DNA of 64,000 bases, taken from NCBI GenBank assembly GCA_012932295.1, contig JAAONU010000001.1, forward strand, positions 57,323,693 through 57,387,692, given 5' to 3'. This stretch comes from Cyclina sinensis (Eukaryota > Mollusca > Bivalvia > Venerida > Veneridae). Position 1 is the stretch's first letter; each line of letters starts with the position of its first letter. Of this stretch, positions 46,260 to 59,080 are shown in pieces. The notes under the pieces were generated by a model. It saw nothing but the letters and a program-made list of their open reading frames with translations. It was not told where the DNA came from and made no database searches. The position numbers and the translations under genes were made by a program.

Positions 46260-47107
46260 TATTTAGTCATCCAAAAGTATGTCCATTTAACCCCTCTATT
46301 CCCTTGCCAGATTTTATTCTGTACAAATATCATTTAGATTAGTGACCCCTGAGACAGGGCCAATTTTTAATCAAATATATAAAAAAGGCAGTAAGTCAAA
46401 TGGTTGAGATCAGCCAAAATCAATGATGAAATTTATATGCATAATTATAAATGTATTCCAAATTTCATGGTAAAAAATACAAAAAGTAGGTCAGCAGGTC
46501 AAGGTCATGGTTGCCCTAAGTGAAAATTGAACTTCGCACGAAAAATTTAGGATGTGGTTCAAATTATAATTCTATAGTTTTGAAAACAAGGAAGCTTAGT
46601 AGTTTAAGGTAAAAGTTGAAATATACATATGCAAAATAGTATGAATAGACCAAAATTCATAGATGTAGTTTTATAAATTAACAGTAGACCAGTCAAGGTT
46701 GGCATGCAACTTTATATATTAAATTTTTTATTTCAGAGTTGTAACTCTAAAATGGGTAAGTCATTAGACAAGGGTCACATGGGCATTATGTCAAAAACAC
46801 CAACATGAAGGTTTTTCCCAAAATTATTTTGCAGCTTTTTAGTTTATCTGGGTAAGTCTATCCTAAAATTAGTGACCCCTTGGGTCAGGGTTGGGTAGAT
46901 TTTTACCCTGAGGCATGATCTGAAAACTCTGGTGCAGAAGCATAAGTACACATACTGACAACAATTCTAAGAACGTTTCATGGCTCTAGCAGTTCTATAT
47001 TGTTTGGATTTACATGCAATACAAACCAGTCTACGTATGGACAGCGTGACAGACAGACAAGGGCAAATCTATATGCACTCCCCCACCAAAGTGGTGGGGA
47101 CATAAAA
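46260..47107 (+). mobile_element. Dispersed repeat with 3' hairpin
   Basis: Recurring words 'agtgacccctgagacagggc' and 'agtgaccccttgggtcaggg' are about 530 bases apart. The end has gacagacagacaagggcaaa, then CCCCCACCAAAGTGGTGGGG and ACATAAAA, the same kind of 3' end as the other elements. The left limit is uncertain. Confidence 0.55.
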
Positions 47108-49205
47108 ACTGAACCTTGGGGCTGGGCCAATATCAACCCTAGGGTCATTATCTGTACAATCTTGGTAGAGGTCTATATATAGCAAACAATACTACATGTT
47201 TATGCCAAACATTTAGACTACACGTCCTACACTTTTAAAGAGTAAGATTTTAAAATAGTTTTCTATATGTCTATGTAAAGAAGCAGTGGCCATTGGGGTA
47301 GGACCAACAGATACCTCAGTGAAATAATTTGAAAAATCCTGGTAGTACTAGTGAATGCTAACTACCAAATTTCAGAGCTCTAGGCCTGATGGTTTTAGAC
47401 AAGTAGATTTTAAAAGTTTTTCACAAAAGCAGCCATAACAAACAGGGCTCTACATGGAATGAAGTTATCAAAACATTTTGGTAAAGCTTCATGCTATAAA
47501 CATCTTATTCAATATTCATCAACTCTGGCCAAGTGATTTCAGAGATGTTGTTTGAAGAAAGAAGCAAACGTGATCATAGCTTATCCCGAACCTCTGCCTC
47601 AGGTAAGCTAAGAGCCTGCAACATTTGTGAGTTCAATGAAACCTAATCACATTCCAGTATACAAGTTTGTAATAGCTATTCTTCAATATCATTTTAACTG
47701 CCTCACATTCAACATGTGATTTACAGGTATGAATCATCTAAAAGGTTAATCCATTTTCCCTATAAACAGTAAACTTATGTTGATGTTTAATTCTGTCTTT
47801 ATTCAGCTTGGGCGACTGTAGCACTTGATCTTTACAATGTTCCTAGCAGACTGTGACTACAAATGCACTGATAGAAATTACCAAATTCCCTCATTGGTTA
47901 GTTAGCTAGGTTTCTCCGTTCTTACAAAAGTCATCAGCATAGTAGCATTAAAATGCAGACCCATGTTTCTGAACCGCATGTTGCATGTATTTTAAACTAT
48001 ATTTCTGTGTCAGTGAAAAGTAGGTTATCACTTCAAGGACACTTGTGAGTGTTACAATTCTGTTATCTCTAGATAGGCCAGTGGTATACTGCAAGAAGTA
48101 ACTGTAACTTGCTCAAGGCCAAAAGCAATTACATAACCAGACACACTCACCACTTACACCTTAGGACATATTCTAAATAGCTTTAGAATGTATCTTTCTT
48201 ATTGTCCACAAAGATTGTTTGAGCTAATGCATTTCAGTTATATACAGGAACTTCCTGGAGCAAATGATTGTAGGACAAGATTTCATTTTAACTAAACCGA
48301 ATGAGGACTTGAATGATACCTGGTCAGAAAAATTCTAACCAGTTAAATTTAAGTGAGGAGCTATTGTGTTTGCTGAACATTATTCATTAATATCGTACAA
48401 CTAAAAAGATAATTATATAAAAGGACTGACTATATATTACTTGTTTAACTTTTCACAAACATTGATATAAGTTGATATAGTTGATATAGTTGTCGAGATC
48501 AATCCAGCTCCTATTGGGTCTGGTAAACCAATGGTTTCTATGATCCTTTCTGGTATATTGTTCTTAATTTTGTATACTGACACTATAAACCATATATGCC
48601 GAGAGACAGAAATCATGTAAACATACAAGTTCATCTTATCATGTTTCAGTACCTGGGTTCTTAATCTATGAAATAAAAATTCAAATGTTTGTTATTGAAC
48701 AACATACTCTCCTGAAAATTTGCACTAAAAATCATAGGACTAGTACCATAGATTGCATCATCATTCTGTTTGTGTACTTTTTACAACTGTTAACATTTAT
48801 AACAGAAAATTCCAATAAAAATTTAAAGGGCAGCATTCCTCTATAGATCATTGTAGAATGAAACAACATAATGTCACAGTCCAAGATTAAAGCAGCTCAT
48901 TCATAGATGTTCATTGACAAAATTTGATTTAAACTCTTTGTGTGTATTAATATCCATCTACAGATGCATTGTCACCCAATGCAACATTCTGTGACTGTAA
49001 CAAAAAATGGGCATTTACATGTAATCAAATCGTGGGGAAAATGAATTGACTTGCATAGATATATAGCAACAAGTGCTTAAAATATCAACCAATGACATCT
49101 CCCTAACAAAATTGATACTCTTCAATGGAGAGGGTAGAAAACTATCAGAAACAAAATGGCTGCACCCATGAACTTTTCACATACTGAATGAAACATGTCG
49201 CTTAC

Positions 49206-49480
49206 AGTTGCCGCAATCTTGTCTCTAATACCAAACGTAATTTTTTTTATTGGTTTTAATTGCCTCACGAAATTGTGAGGGAGCCAATGAAATAGCTGTC
49301 TTTGACACACCTCTAATCGACTAGATATCGTCCAAAAATCCCACAGCTGATAAATGTTAATGGATCGGCCGTGGGTATCAGAAGATGCACCATAGGCTAT
49401 AGGGTTACAAATGGGATAATACCTATATTTAGAGTTTCTATTTTCATGTGCCGTCAAATGACTGATCACACTCACTCTTC
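49206..49480 (-). promoter_or_regulatory. Candidate promoter/5' UTR exon (tentative)
   Basis: CpG density rises locally. Two CCAAT-type boxes occur (gagccaatgaa at about 49291; attggttttaat at about 49249), and a minus-strand donor-like ACT|GTAAGC ends at 49206. It is 3.8 kb upstream of exon 1. Purely inferential. Confidence 0.25.
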
Positions 49481-49981
49481 GTGCATGTGCTCACATTATG
49501 TCTGTTTTTGAATATTGGACCAAAAACCACGAGCATTCAGGTTCATGGATAAATGCCCCGAACCACTATATAACCAACACAAAGTACATAAAAGAAAGAA
49601 TCTGAGGGTTTCTTTACTTTACTTCAAACATGATTTAAATTGTCCCTCCTAACATCGCTATCACAGAGGTGCCATGATATTGAAAAGTATATCAGCTGAC
49701 TTGACTTTATCTACAATATCTATAACAAAAATATATCAAGTCTACTATAGAATTTAGTTTATTTATACAATAAATCTGAAACTTGATTGAGATGTTAAGA
49801 TTGAGTTTGTTCAACAATTAGACATTTAATTTCTATTTAATGAATAAGAGACTGGAAGTGGTGTAAAGAAAAGTTTGTTAATGAAAGATGAAATCCGTTT
49901 TAGAGAAATCAGAGGTACTGTGGATAAAAAGTTTTCACTTTGAATGGAGTTAAAAATGTCAGAAAAGAAGATTTTCCTTTA

Positions 49982-49997
49982 GGTTGCCATGGCAACC
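49982..49997. promoter_or_regulatory. Perfect palindromic X-box (RFX-type motif)
   Basis: GGTTGCCATGGCAACC is a 16-base perfect palindrome that fits the RFX X-box consensus (GTNRCC/RGYAAC half-sites). It lies at the left end of a dispersed repeat (49982-50190), so it may be repeat-borne rather than gene-specific. Confidence 0.5.
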
Positions 49998-50190
49998 AGA
50001 GTTCTGCATGGAATTCCATTTTTTATATAACTTTTAAAGAGGACCATAAAAGGATCATTTCTGTAAAGTTTAACTGCATCTGACCCAGTGGTATTAGTGG
50101 AGATGTTTAAAGTCAATTGTGGACGACGGACGGCGGACAAAACAACATACTAAAAGCTACACCTGACCTTTGGTCAGGTTAGGAAAGCTA
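49982..50190 (+). mobile_element. Dispersed repeat starting at the X-box and ending in a hairpin
   Basis: Starts with the palindrome, continues 'agagttctgcatggaattcc' and 'aggatcatttctgtaaagtt', has a gacgacggacggcggac run, and ends in a CCTGACCTTTGGTCAGG hairpin. Its middle matches the 40.64 kb element in pattern. Confidence 0.65.
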
Positions 50191-50689
50191 AAAAAAACTT
50201 AACTATCAGAGACAATAAGAGTTACATTGCATCTGTCAGCTTAAATCAGAGAAAACCTGTTTGAAGTAAAATGACCCTCAGATTCATTCTTGTGAACTTT
50301 CGTACTTTGTGTTGGTTGTATAGTGTTTCGAAACATTTATCCATGAAATACAATGTAAATGCCTGTGGAGAGATTGGTGAAGAAGCAATGTTGCGAAATG
50401 TCTCATATGGTACAGCAAGCACCTGCATTGGGGATACCATATTCTATATTTAACCACAATTCCCTTAGGCATTTAAGAAAAAGCATTTTCACGTGCAATA
50501 ATGATCTACGCGAACCTAGTTTTTGTCAGAAAACAAAGACTTAACCATGCAATAGTTATGAGGAAGTGTAGAAAATAGCTTTTTTTAATTCTACGGTTCA
50601 ACTGTGAACCAGCTGCATTAACACAGTAAGAGAAATTCCTTCCTTTCAAATGTCATTATAATGTCATTATTACAAGTATAAAGTGAATA

Positions 50690-51600
50690 ACTTGCAGACA
50701 ATAATCAATTTCAATATGGTGTCCACTGTAAAGGTAAAAGTTGTAATTTTATACAGTACATGTATTAACAAATATAGTAGTTTAGTACAAACACTAAATT
50801 TTAAAACAATAAGTGAACAATCTAATACAAAGAATTATTTACATGAAAAATCTAATTATTTACATAAAGAATCATTTAAAATCTGTTTGCCTAAAAATTA
50901 TAAGTTTAATATAAACTGTTCCAGTGAGGAAATTACAATCTGAGTTTTCAGTTATTGCAAAGTTTACTTCAACAGGAAGAGAATTCCAAAGTTTAGGTCC
51001 ACAGTATGATAGGAGCTTTCCGAAAAATTTCAAGGTTATGTTGAGGAACAAACAAGAGACGCGACAGGAATATCAACTTTAAAGAGAGATAAGGTGGTGT
51101 TATGTTGTCCTCACCTTTGCAGACTAGCAGAATGTTTTAGTAGTTCACACTCACAAAGACTGCCATCCATTTAAGTGTTTGAAAACTTTCAACGGATAGT
51201 ACATTCACAATATTTCATATCTAAAATGATACATGCACACTGCTTTTTCTTGTAATCTCAGACACCTATCCAGCATAGGTGCTGTTGAATTTCCCCATAC
51301 TATACAGCAGTTATCAACGTGTGGCAGGAGCTAAGAGTTTAAAAAAAAAGTTTTCTACTATTGAGACTAAGAAAGCATTTTACCCTAGCAGGAAAGTTCT
51401 GAGGAAAGAACAGCATTTTTTAATGTGTGTTCCACGTGTGTTTTAAACTGACTGTAGATCACTTTCAACATAAATACCAGGAAATTTCTCTGTCTGTCGA
51501 GCATACAGTGTGTATGGGCAAGTTTGAAGTATACTGAATTTTGGAAGAGACAGAAATAAATATAAATGTTGTTTTTGTGCCAATTAGTATCACTGAGTTA
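50690..51600 (-). pseudogene. Decayed non-LTR retrotransposon (LINE), C-terminal part of reverse transcriptase ORF
   Basis: Minus-strand reading gives fragments typical of the end of Jockey/CR1-like RT proteins: a 'PGIYVESDL' stretch (about 51490), LLPHVDNCCIVWGN and LDRCLRLQEKAV (about 51240-51330), PQHNLEIFRK (about 51040) and YCGPKLWNSLPVEV (about 50960-51010). The ORF ends with TGA at 50874-50872. The pieces are in different frames with stops between them, so it is dead. The clade is not certain. Confidence 0.8.
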
Positions 51601-51687
51601 CTCCAACTAATATAAGCATGCTCTCTGTTGTGTTCTGAAAGGTATGATGTAAAACAATTTAGACCTCATGGACTGAAATGATACTGC

Positions 51688-52386
51688 AGGGGTAAAAGTT
51701 GCAGATTTAGAAAATCCTGAAATCCAAGCTGGGGGCCAGGGGGCTGCTAGGGCCCCCGGTGGGTCCAGGGCAAAGCCCTGGCAGGGGGTCCAGTGGGCCG
51801 GAGGCCCCCGGAAGCTCTTGGATTTTAGCTGTTTGGCATATCAAAAAATCTCATTTCCTTGTAAATTTATGGAACCATTTTTAATCAGATTTTTACAATT
51901 TTTTTTTTAACAAAATCAGCTCAGGAAATATTAAAATTACATAAGTCTATCAGAAAATAGTAAAGGACATATACATTTACAAGTATCAACACCTCCATTT
52001 GTTCTTCGCTCCCTTATCAATTTCACTCACTTTGTAGCCAGCTGGTAAAAATTTCATCGTAAATTTTATAAATTCAAATCATAAAACAAAAGCGGCCACC
52101 TTTGCATGTAAACTTCAGAATGAATAGGCGATACTCATTGGATTATTCTAACAATGTCATCCAATCAAAATGCGCGATAGAAATCGGGAAGAGTAAAAAC
52201 CGTTTCCCGGTCCATAACAGTACTCTTACGACGCGGCGAAGCTTTCGCCGAAATAAAGTTTCAGATCGACCTGACCCCCACCCCACCCCCCAAAATTTCG
52301 ACCCGGATTTACATGAATTGGAAAAACAGCCCAGACAGAGGCCGAAAATCCGGAAATCCGGCACAATCCGGAAAACTTTTACCCCT
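51688..52386. mobile_element. Non-autonomous hAT-like element with 8-bp target duplication
   Basis: Termini AGGGGTAAAAGTT (left) and its complement AACTTTTACCCCT (right) are inverted repeats. They are flanked by the direct repeat GATACTGC at 51680-51687 and 52387-52394. The interior has a GC-rich segment (51725-51820) of self-complementary words (gggcccccgg, ccagggcaaagccctgg) and a C-rich segment near 52270. No transposase. It lies within 90 bases of the LINE remnant. The 8-base duplication suggests a hAT-type transposase in trans (inference). Confidence 0.85.
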
Positions 52387-55300
52387 GATACTGCTGTAAT
52401 GATTTTTTGAAGTAACAATAAATGATTTACAACATCAAAAAGACTGCTGATAAATTATGTCATTATGAACATTGAAATATCAACACTGTCAGTTGAGTTA
52501 TAGGATGTTTACAAAGATCCATGCAAAAAAAAAGCTCACAACGTCAAACATCATTTTACTGAGTAAGAAACTGAATAAAAAAATGGCTCAACAGGCTACA
52601 TACAAAATGTGACTGCTGCCATAGGCACTGCACTACTTATCCCATATGTCTCATTTTCCTATCACTCCATCCACTGGCTTTTAAGGTTAAGATCATGACA
52701 AAAATATGTCATAAAAAGTCGACATGAAAATATTGAATCTGTACAAAAAATTAAGCGCCAAAATACAAACATGGTGGCACAGTGAATTACGATACATATA
52801 ATTTTTGTATGACAATTATTAGGGCCTCTGAACATAATTCTGTTTTAAGTTTGACCACTTAGTATCAAACTTAGCAAAGTTTAACCTAATAGTACTCCTA
52901 TCAGATATACCTGAAATTTGTGAATAATTAATAAGAAATATAAACTTGAAACACAGTCTTTTATGAATCAAGTTTAACTCAAGATCCCAGGTTCCATGCA
53001 GCCCTGTGCCCAAGTCCCATACTTCTAGTTTTTGAAGTTTTATCAAAATGATTTAACATGCAGAGGAAACAAATCAAATAATACACTGAAGGCCAGTCAC
53101 CTACAACATGCATAAAAATTCCTACATACAATGTTTAATACAATATCTGTAAAAATTACACCCTACATTAAACCATCTTTCCTGACAGATTGTGACCATC
53201 AATTTAGTAATAAGAATTTATTTCAATGAAAATGTAAATAAATAGAGTTATCAAAATAGATTAATTGATATAAATAAATCTCATTAAATGACATATAAGA
53301 AAATTTGTTACACCCATTCTTTATAATGTTGAAAGTTTACAGGTCAAGATAACTTTATACCACACACAAACTGCTTCTATACATCCATTACAGCATTTTT
53401 ACTTCAAAGAAATTTGTTACATACAGAAAATATTGTTCACTTTCAAGTGTAAAAAAAAAAAACATTTTATAATTATGATATATAAAAAGTTGTCATACCA
53501 AACTGGGGGAAAATGCTCGTATTCACTCCTATTTACACTCCATGACTGTAATCCAATAATTAAAATACATTTACACTATATATGTATGAAAAAGTCATAA
53601 TCAGTTTTCAAGTCATTAGTTTTAAATGCACACAATTTATGGTGTCATTCAATAATCGTCACTATTGATCTTTGAGCTTGTACCCGGCATATTTAATCTT
53701 ACGAAGCCAAAACTTCAAACTGCTTGACCGAGATAAGAGTTATAAATACCACGCACCTACACCTTTAAAGCATACAAGTAAATGAAGGACTCTTGAATGT
53801 TCACTGAAGAGCATGGGCACAATGTATTATTCTACACTTTTATATTATAAACTGAAAATCAACTTATAATTTTATTCCGATTTACTGTTACAAGAGATAT
53901 ATTAAACAATTTACTAAATTAGAAAATTTATGAAAACAATATTATCAGAACCATGCTTCCTTTCCAGTTCATAGTCTTAGGGCATTGAAACTGCATTCAT
54001 CATGTTTACGTCAATAAAACTCCAAACAGAAATTTTATTAGTCATTTACATAATATGTTTTAATATTAAAAATGTCGTCAACCTAAACTTTAAAGACTGT
54101 ACTGTTAAACACGACAATATCAATAGTACCAGCCAATAATCAAAGAGAAAATCATAGTTTTTAATTTACGTTTTGAATGCTATGAATTCTGCCCTGAACT
54201 GCACTCATTATTCCATATCTACAGTTTGTCTCATACCAACCACAGTAGCTCACCATATCTCTGCCTGTTTTACACTTACAAATTGGAATAAACATTTGGA
54301 AGATGGCCAATGAAATAAGGTATTTTAGAGGCACATGCCAGAGTTTGAAGGCAGAGAATTAATTACAATGTTTAAAACAAACTATTTCAAACAGCGTTAA
54401 ATCATAAACTGGTTTGATTTGATATAAAATGTATCATTGCCCCAGTATAATTCTCATCACTAATTTCTGATTTATTTATCTGGTAAAATATTTACAACCA
54501 AATTTGCTATAATCTACAATTATTTTACAATGTGGTTTAAACAGTTTGAAATTATTTACAGTTATTCCATTAGCAAAAAATAAGAACTGTACACTGAAAA
54601 GTTAAGTGACAGCTTTAAGGTACAGTACTCATGACTTTAAGATTCCTACACAAAGAAAGTGGTTTTTTTTAATACCACAGCCAGCTTTATTTTGAGACAT
54701 GATCATGATCTATTGTAGTGAACAATATGAAAATGAAAGTAGTTCTTAGGCAAACTGTTTTATATCTTAAAGATTAATACACTGCACTTACAAATATTAT
54801 ATGTCCTGCATGCAATCAACAATGTGCAAAACAACAACAACAACAATAAGTCTAATAAACATTTCTAACACGCTCACACCTCATGAAAACATCAAGGTCT
54901 TAGATTTAGTAACCATGCTGTCATAACTTTAGAATGTACAGATTATACTTTATTTTCTAAACATATGTTAAAATATCATAAACATTTGTTTACACACAAG
55001 TGCAGTAAATAACTACAAATATCACTGAAGCTAAATATGCAGTAAATTGCACAGAATTATTAAAGTACATCTTTATATCAATCATTGTATTTACTCAACA
55101 TCTGAATGTTGAATATCTCAATTCTTGGCTGTGTAAAAATATGCAAGTCTAATGATGGGTGGTATGAAGAAATGGATTTAATATATCATTATAGGCTAAC
55201 ACCTGATAATATGTCTTAACACCCTAGACTGATATCTATAATCATTATTCTGACTTAGTTAATCCTTTGAAGTCACTCAAAATAACTTAAATTTTCAGTC

Positions 55301-55519
55301 ACTCTTTTTTCTTACAAATCAACTAGCAGTGTGCATTAGTCCTGCAATGTGTTGAGGAGAATTCTTATCGTTTTTTACAATTTCCTTCAAAGTAGTGCTG
55401 TATCAACTGTATTTTGTGTAGTATATACTGAAAATATGAATACAAATATAAGATGGAACATGTCAGTAGTTAGGCTTTTGTAGTCATGTCACGAAGAACA
55501 CGCAAGCCTCATAAGCTTA

Positions 55520-55690
55520 TTAACCCTAACCATGCTAAATATTTGTAATGGACTTGTCTATCTTCCAATTTGAACAGATCCATTAATTATTTAAGGGGGC
55601 GCTTACTGAAAATTTACAATCTCTTTACAGACTGAATGGCGTACAGTGCAGACCATGATCAGACTGCACGGATGTACAACATGTTCATTG
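55520..55690. mobile_element. Truncated TTAA-ended element, copy 3
   Basis: Begins TTAACCCTAACCATGC and continues 'tttgtaatggacttgtc' like the 11034 copy. It reaches 'gatcagactgcacggatgta' and then loses similarity. The right inverted arm is absent. Confidence 0.65.
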
Positions 55691-56301
55691 TTTTATCTCT
55701 ACCTAAAGTCACCTACTTAGTATGATCACATATACTTCTCTCTCCCTACCACCTGACATGAAGAAGGGATAAATTTCTTACATTTGTAATTGAAAATAAT
55801 ATCAATATGCAGTAAAATAAATAGTTCCAATTCATTTTATATTTCAAGCATTACCCAGTTTTTGTCATTGAATTATAAGTTATTCAGATATTAACTTTGC
55901 ATAATGATAAACACCACATACCTTTAAATGTACCTTTCTTCTTAGGATAACCCTACTTAAAGTTCAACTGTCTATAAAAATATGGTGATATTTTTTAAAT
56001 TCCAAACAGGTCTCACAGTTTTGTGAGAATGTAGAAGAATTTATAATACAAATAATACTCAAATGCCTTATATATACGATCCCCACTACTTACTTATTGC
56101 TGCATAAAAAAACATGATATAACAACAGCACTTGTATTCTAGATCAATGTGAAAATACATAATCCGTTTACATTTGTAATCGGTGAGTGTTTCTGATGGC
56201 GGTTAATAAGACTTTGGTGCTGTGCATAAACAAATGATGTTGCCTCAACAAATTCAGAGTGACAAATCAGTTTACTGGAGTGTGTAATGCATCTGCATAT
56301 A

Positions 56302-57104
56302 CAGTACACGCCAGGAGGAACTCACATTTTCCGCTTTTTTACGCAGACGAGGAAAACGAAATATCCGCCGTGACAACGAGGAAAAAGATGGACGTCCTCG
56401 ATGTCTCGACATCGCGAAATATCTCAGCAATGTATGACGACCAGCGCAAAATAAATTAGGGTCATAACTCACCTGGATAAGCTGAACATTTAATGAAATG
56501 ACGAAAGGCATTTCATGTTTACCAATTATGTGTCTTTTGGTAAAATTAAAACCAAATTTCAAATATATTTGCTGTGTAGGTTTATTGTATACTTTCGTTG
56601 TTGAAATTTTGAAAATGCTTGTTATTATAGAGCAAAATCAATCAGTAATTTTTGCCAAGTGCCTAAACGATACAGATGTCTCAGAGTTTATGTTTTCTTT
56701 AAATTATAGGAAAGCAGTTTTACACGTCTCAATCAGAAACCAGTCAATTTATTTTCTGAAAATATGGTCAGCTGTTTCCAGAAGCAATTGCTTTGAATTG
56801 TCATTCTTTGCGTTAACAAATAGGAACATTCGTAAACAATTGCATCAGAATGAGTTTATTTATTTGATATTTCTGAAGCATAAAATTTGACAAAATGCAT
56901 GTAATCGAAAACTATTTGAGCCTCAGTATCAATGATTACCTGTGAAAAAGTTCGCGGAACCATTTAACAGACGTCCTCCGCGATATTTGGTGATCATGTC
57001 CGCGGTGGGGGATCCTTGAAATGCGGTGGATTTGGTCGCGTTTTACGGAATGGTTAGTCTGCCACGACCTCGAGGAAAACGAGAGTTCCTCCTGGCATGT
57101 ACTG
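56302..57104. mobile_element. 803-bp non-autonomous DNA transposon with ~31-bp TIRs and TA duplication
   Basis: Left end CAGTACACGCCAGGAGGAAC and right end (complement) CAGTACATGCCAGGAGGAAC match over about 31 bases with a few differences. They are flanked by TA at 56300-56301 and 57105-57106. TA target and size suggest a Tc1/mariner-like MITE. Internal sequence matches the block at 37.9-38.25 kb. The ORF at 56498-56890 is a chance frame within it. Confidence 0.85.
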
Positions 57105-57469
57105 TATTTACATTTGTATTGTCACAGTGATCAGAAATATCAAGCAAACAAAATATATTGAGGTTTGGAATCTAATCAATTTTCAAAGAGTAAAGAATTT
57201 ATCTGTTAAGTTTTAAGACTTATATAAACATTAAGGACAAAATCTAACTACCCATTTTATGTACTCAAAATGATCGTTTCTGAGATACATCTAGGTTTCA
57301 ACATATACATATTTTTCACACCTATAATTTTTTTTGTATAGCTGATATACCCAAACAGTATATAGAAAGTCCCACAGCACCATTTATTAAAAAAATTTCA
57401 TTAAGCACTACATCTAGATATATAGCTACTTGACAAAGATTAAGTCTAAAATACTAAAATAAGACTAAG

Positions 57470-58014
57470 TAGAGCGGTCAGACCAATGCTCGGCGTAAAA
57501 TCAAAGGAATTATTTGGAAGAGACTAAACAAATTACTCATTTCATGTTATGAACTAATTATATTCAAGAGTTAACTTTGCTAAATCCTTACGAAGTCTCC
57601 CCAACAGGGCAGGCTATAAAAAGACTGAGTAAAACGTGCGGTTTGCACAAAATTGTACCAATGCTCGGCGTACCGTAGATGACCTGATCGGCGACCTTTC
57701 AAAAAGAAATCTTTTGTAATTATGCAAAGAACCTTTCTTGAACATCATTGCATATCAAACAGCGGAATACATGATCTCACGTAGAAAACAATGCGTTTTG
57801 TCTGTTTTATCCAATGGGATCCTCTTCCGTCTGCTATGCTTAAGTCACGTGATGATACTGGAAGTTCAGAGAACTGTGAAATGATAGACGAAATGACACT
57901 TAACTTGAATTAAAGAAGAGTTTTAAATCACTTCTAAGAAAAAATATCAATTCCGTGAAAAAATAGATTTACGCCGAACATTGTTATATGCCGAGCGTTA
58001 GTCCAAGCACTCTA
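57470..58014. mobile_element. Inverted-repeat element with 'CTCGGCGTA' words
   Basis: Left end tagagcggtcagaccaatgc and the complement of the right end tagagtgcttggactaacgc are diverged inverted repeats (about 75%). Words caatgctcggcgta occur at 57484 and again at about 57659, with inverted forms (tacgccgaacattg, atgccgagcgtta) at the right end. No clear target duplication and no coding capacity. Confidence 0.65.
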
Positions 58015-58954
58015 ATTCTAAGTGAACATATTTTGGAAGACAAATGATTTTCTTTTGAAGTTTTATTCATTGTAGTGAAATAACATTATTGGCAAGAATC
58101 TTGTTGCAATAGTCCTGTGTTGCTCTGTTTTGCTTGTCAAACCCCTTCTATATACCTAGATGAAATATTCTAACAAATAAAGATTGTCAGTATTTTGATT
58201 CAGAAAAATCTGTTAAAACTGCTAGAACCAAACTTAATGTATGTTTAATCAGAGACATAGATAACATCTATCATGTCTCTGGTTTAATCAAGTTTTATTA
58301 ATCAGGTTTGGATTAGTTAAGTGTAACAGTCATGCACTGTATTGGTATTTCCAATGTTTTGTGCCAGTGGAAATTCTGCAAACATAAAATAATCTCAGTA
58401 ATTTCTGAGATCACATTCAATATACCTTGACTAGAAATATGCAAGCTGACATGCCATAAAAGAAACGTTAATATTTATTTTGTCTAAATTTAACTTTTAA
58501 CAGGAGGAAATTTCACCTGTGATAGGTAACAAAAAAGCTTCTATAACCCCTAAACTGTTAACACTACCACTTCAGCATTGTGTCATCTGCTGTCAGAGGG
58601 CAAACTCACAGAGTTACTCAGTAAAGCCAAAGGAATGTGATGAAATACTTTACATAAAAATGAAGAAATAGTGCAGTCAATGTTAATAGTTCCTCAACGT
58701 CTGATATCTATCTAGGAATATTCTAAAGGAATCTGTAGCTAGAATCATGCGACTGTATTGAATTACTTAGTAAAAACAACGAACAGTCTGAACATGCTGA
58801 AAATCATGCAAGCACTGCAAAGCATGTATCGATATACCAAGCGTTCTAACGACGTTTTCATCCTGTGTCTAATCATTCAATTAATCGCAACAGATTTGTA
58901 AAAGGATTTATAAATAAAGTACTCTGTTTCATTATAACAATTCTTCAAACTTAC

Positions 58955-59080
58955 CTCTGAATTCTTAATCTTGACAAAATGTAAAATTATTCCAAACGTT
59001 TGTTTCCAGATGAACGTCAAGTCCTCTCTAAACCAATCAAATCTGCCGTATTATTCAGCCCGTAAACCGTGGGTGTGGAC
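58955..59080 (-). promoter_or_regulatory. Candidate 5' UTR exon 1 / promoter of FAM13 (tentative)
   Basis: A perfect donor CAGAG|GTAAGT on the minus strand sits at 58954-58949. A CCAAT box (aaccaatcaaat) lies about 80 bases upstream in the transcript sense. Exon 1 (45465) has an acceptor, so some upstream exon is expected; this is the best consensus donor I noticed upstream. Not proven. Confidence 0.3.

Noticed and set aside
52102..52418. Overlapping ORFs of about 100 residues on both strands
   Set aside because: They lie entirely inside the hAT-like non-autonomous element; they are chance frames in its GC-rich part.
56498..56890. 130-residue plus-strand ORF
   Set aside because: It sits in the shared non-coding core of the TA-flanked element. 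The homologous stretch near 37.95 kb does not keep the frame.
58251..58283. Small palindrome (cagagacatag...ctatcatgtctctg)
   Set aside because: A short imperfect hairpin with no ends, duplication or context; such structures are expected by chance in AT-rich DNA.
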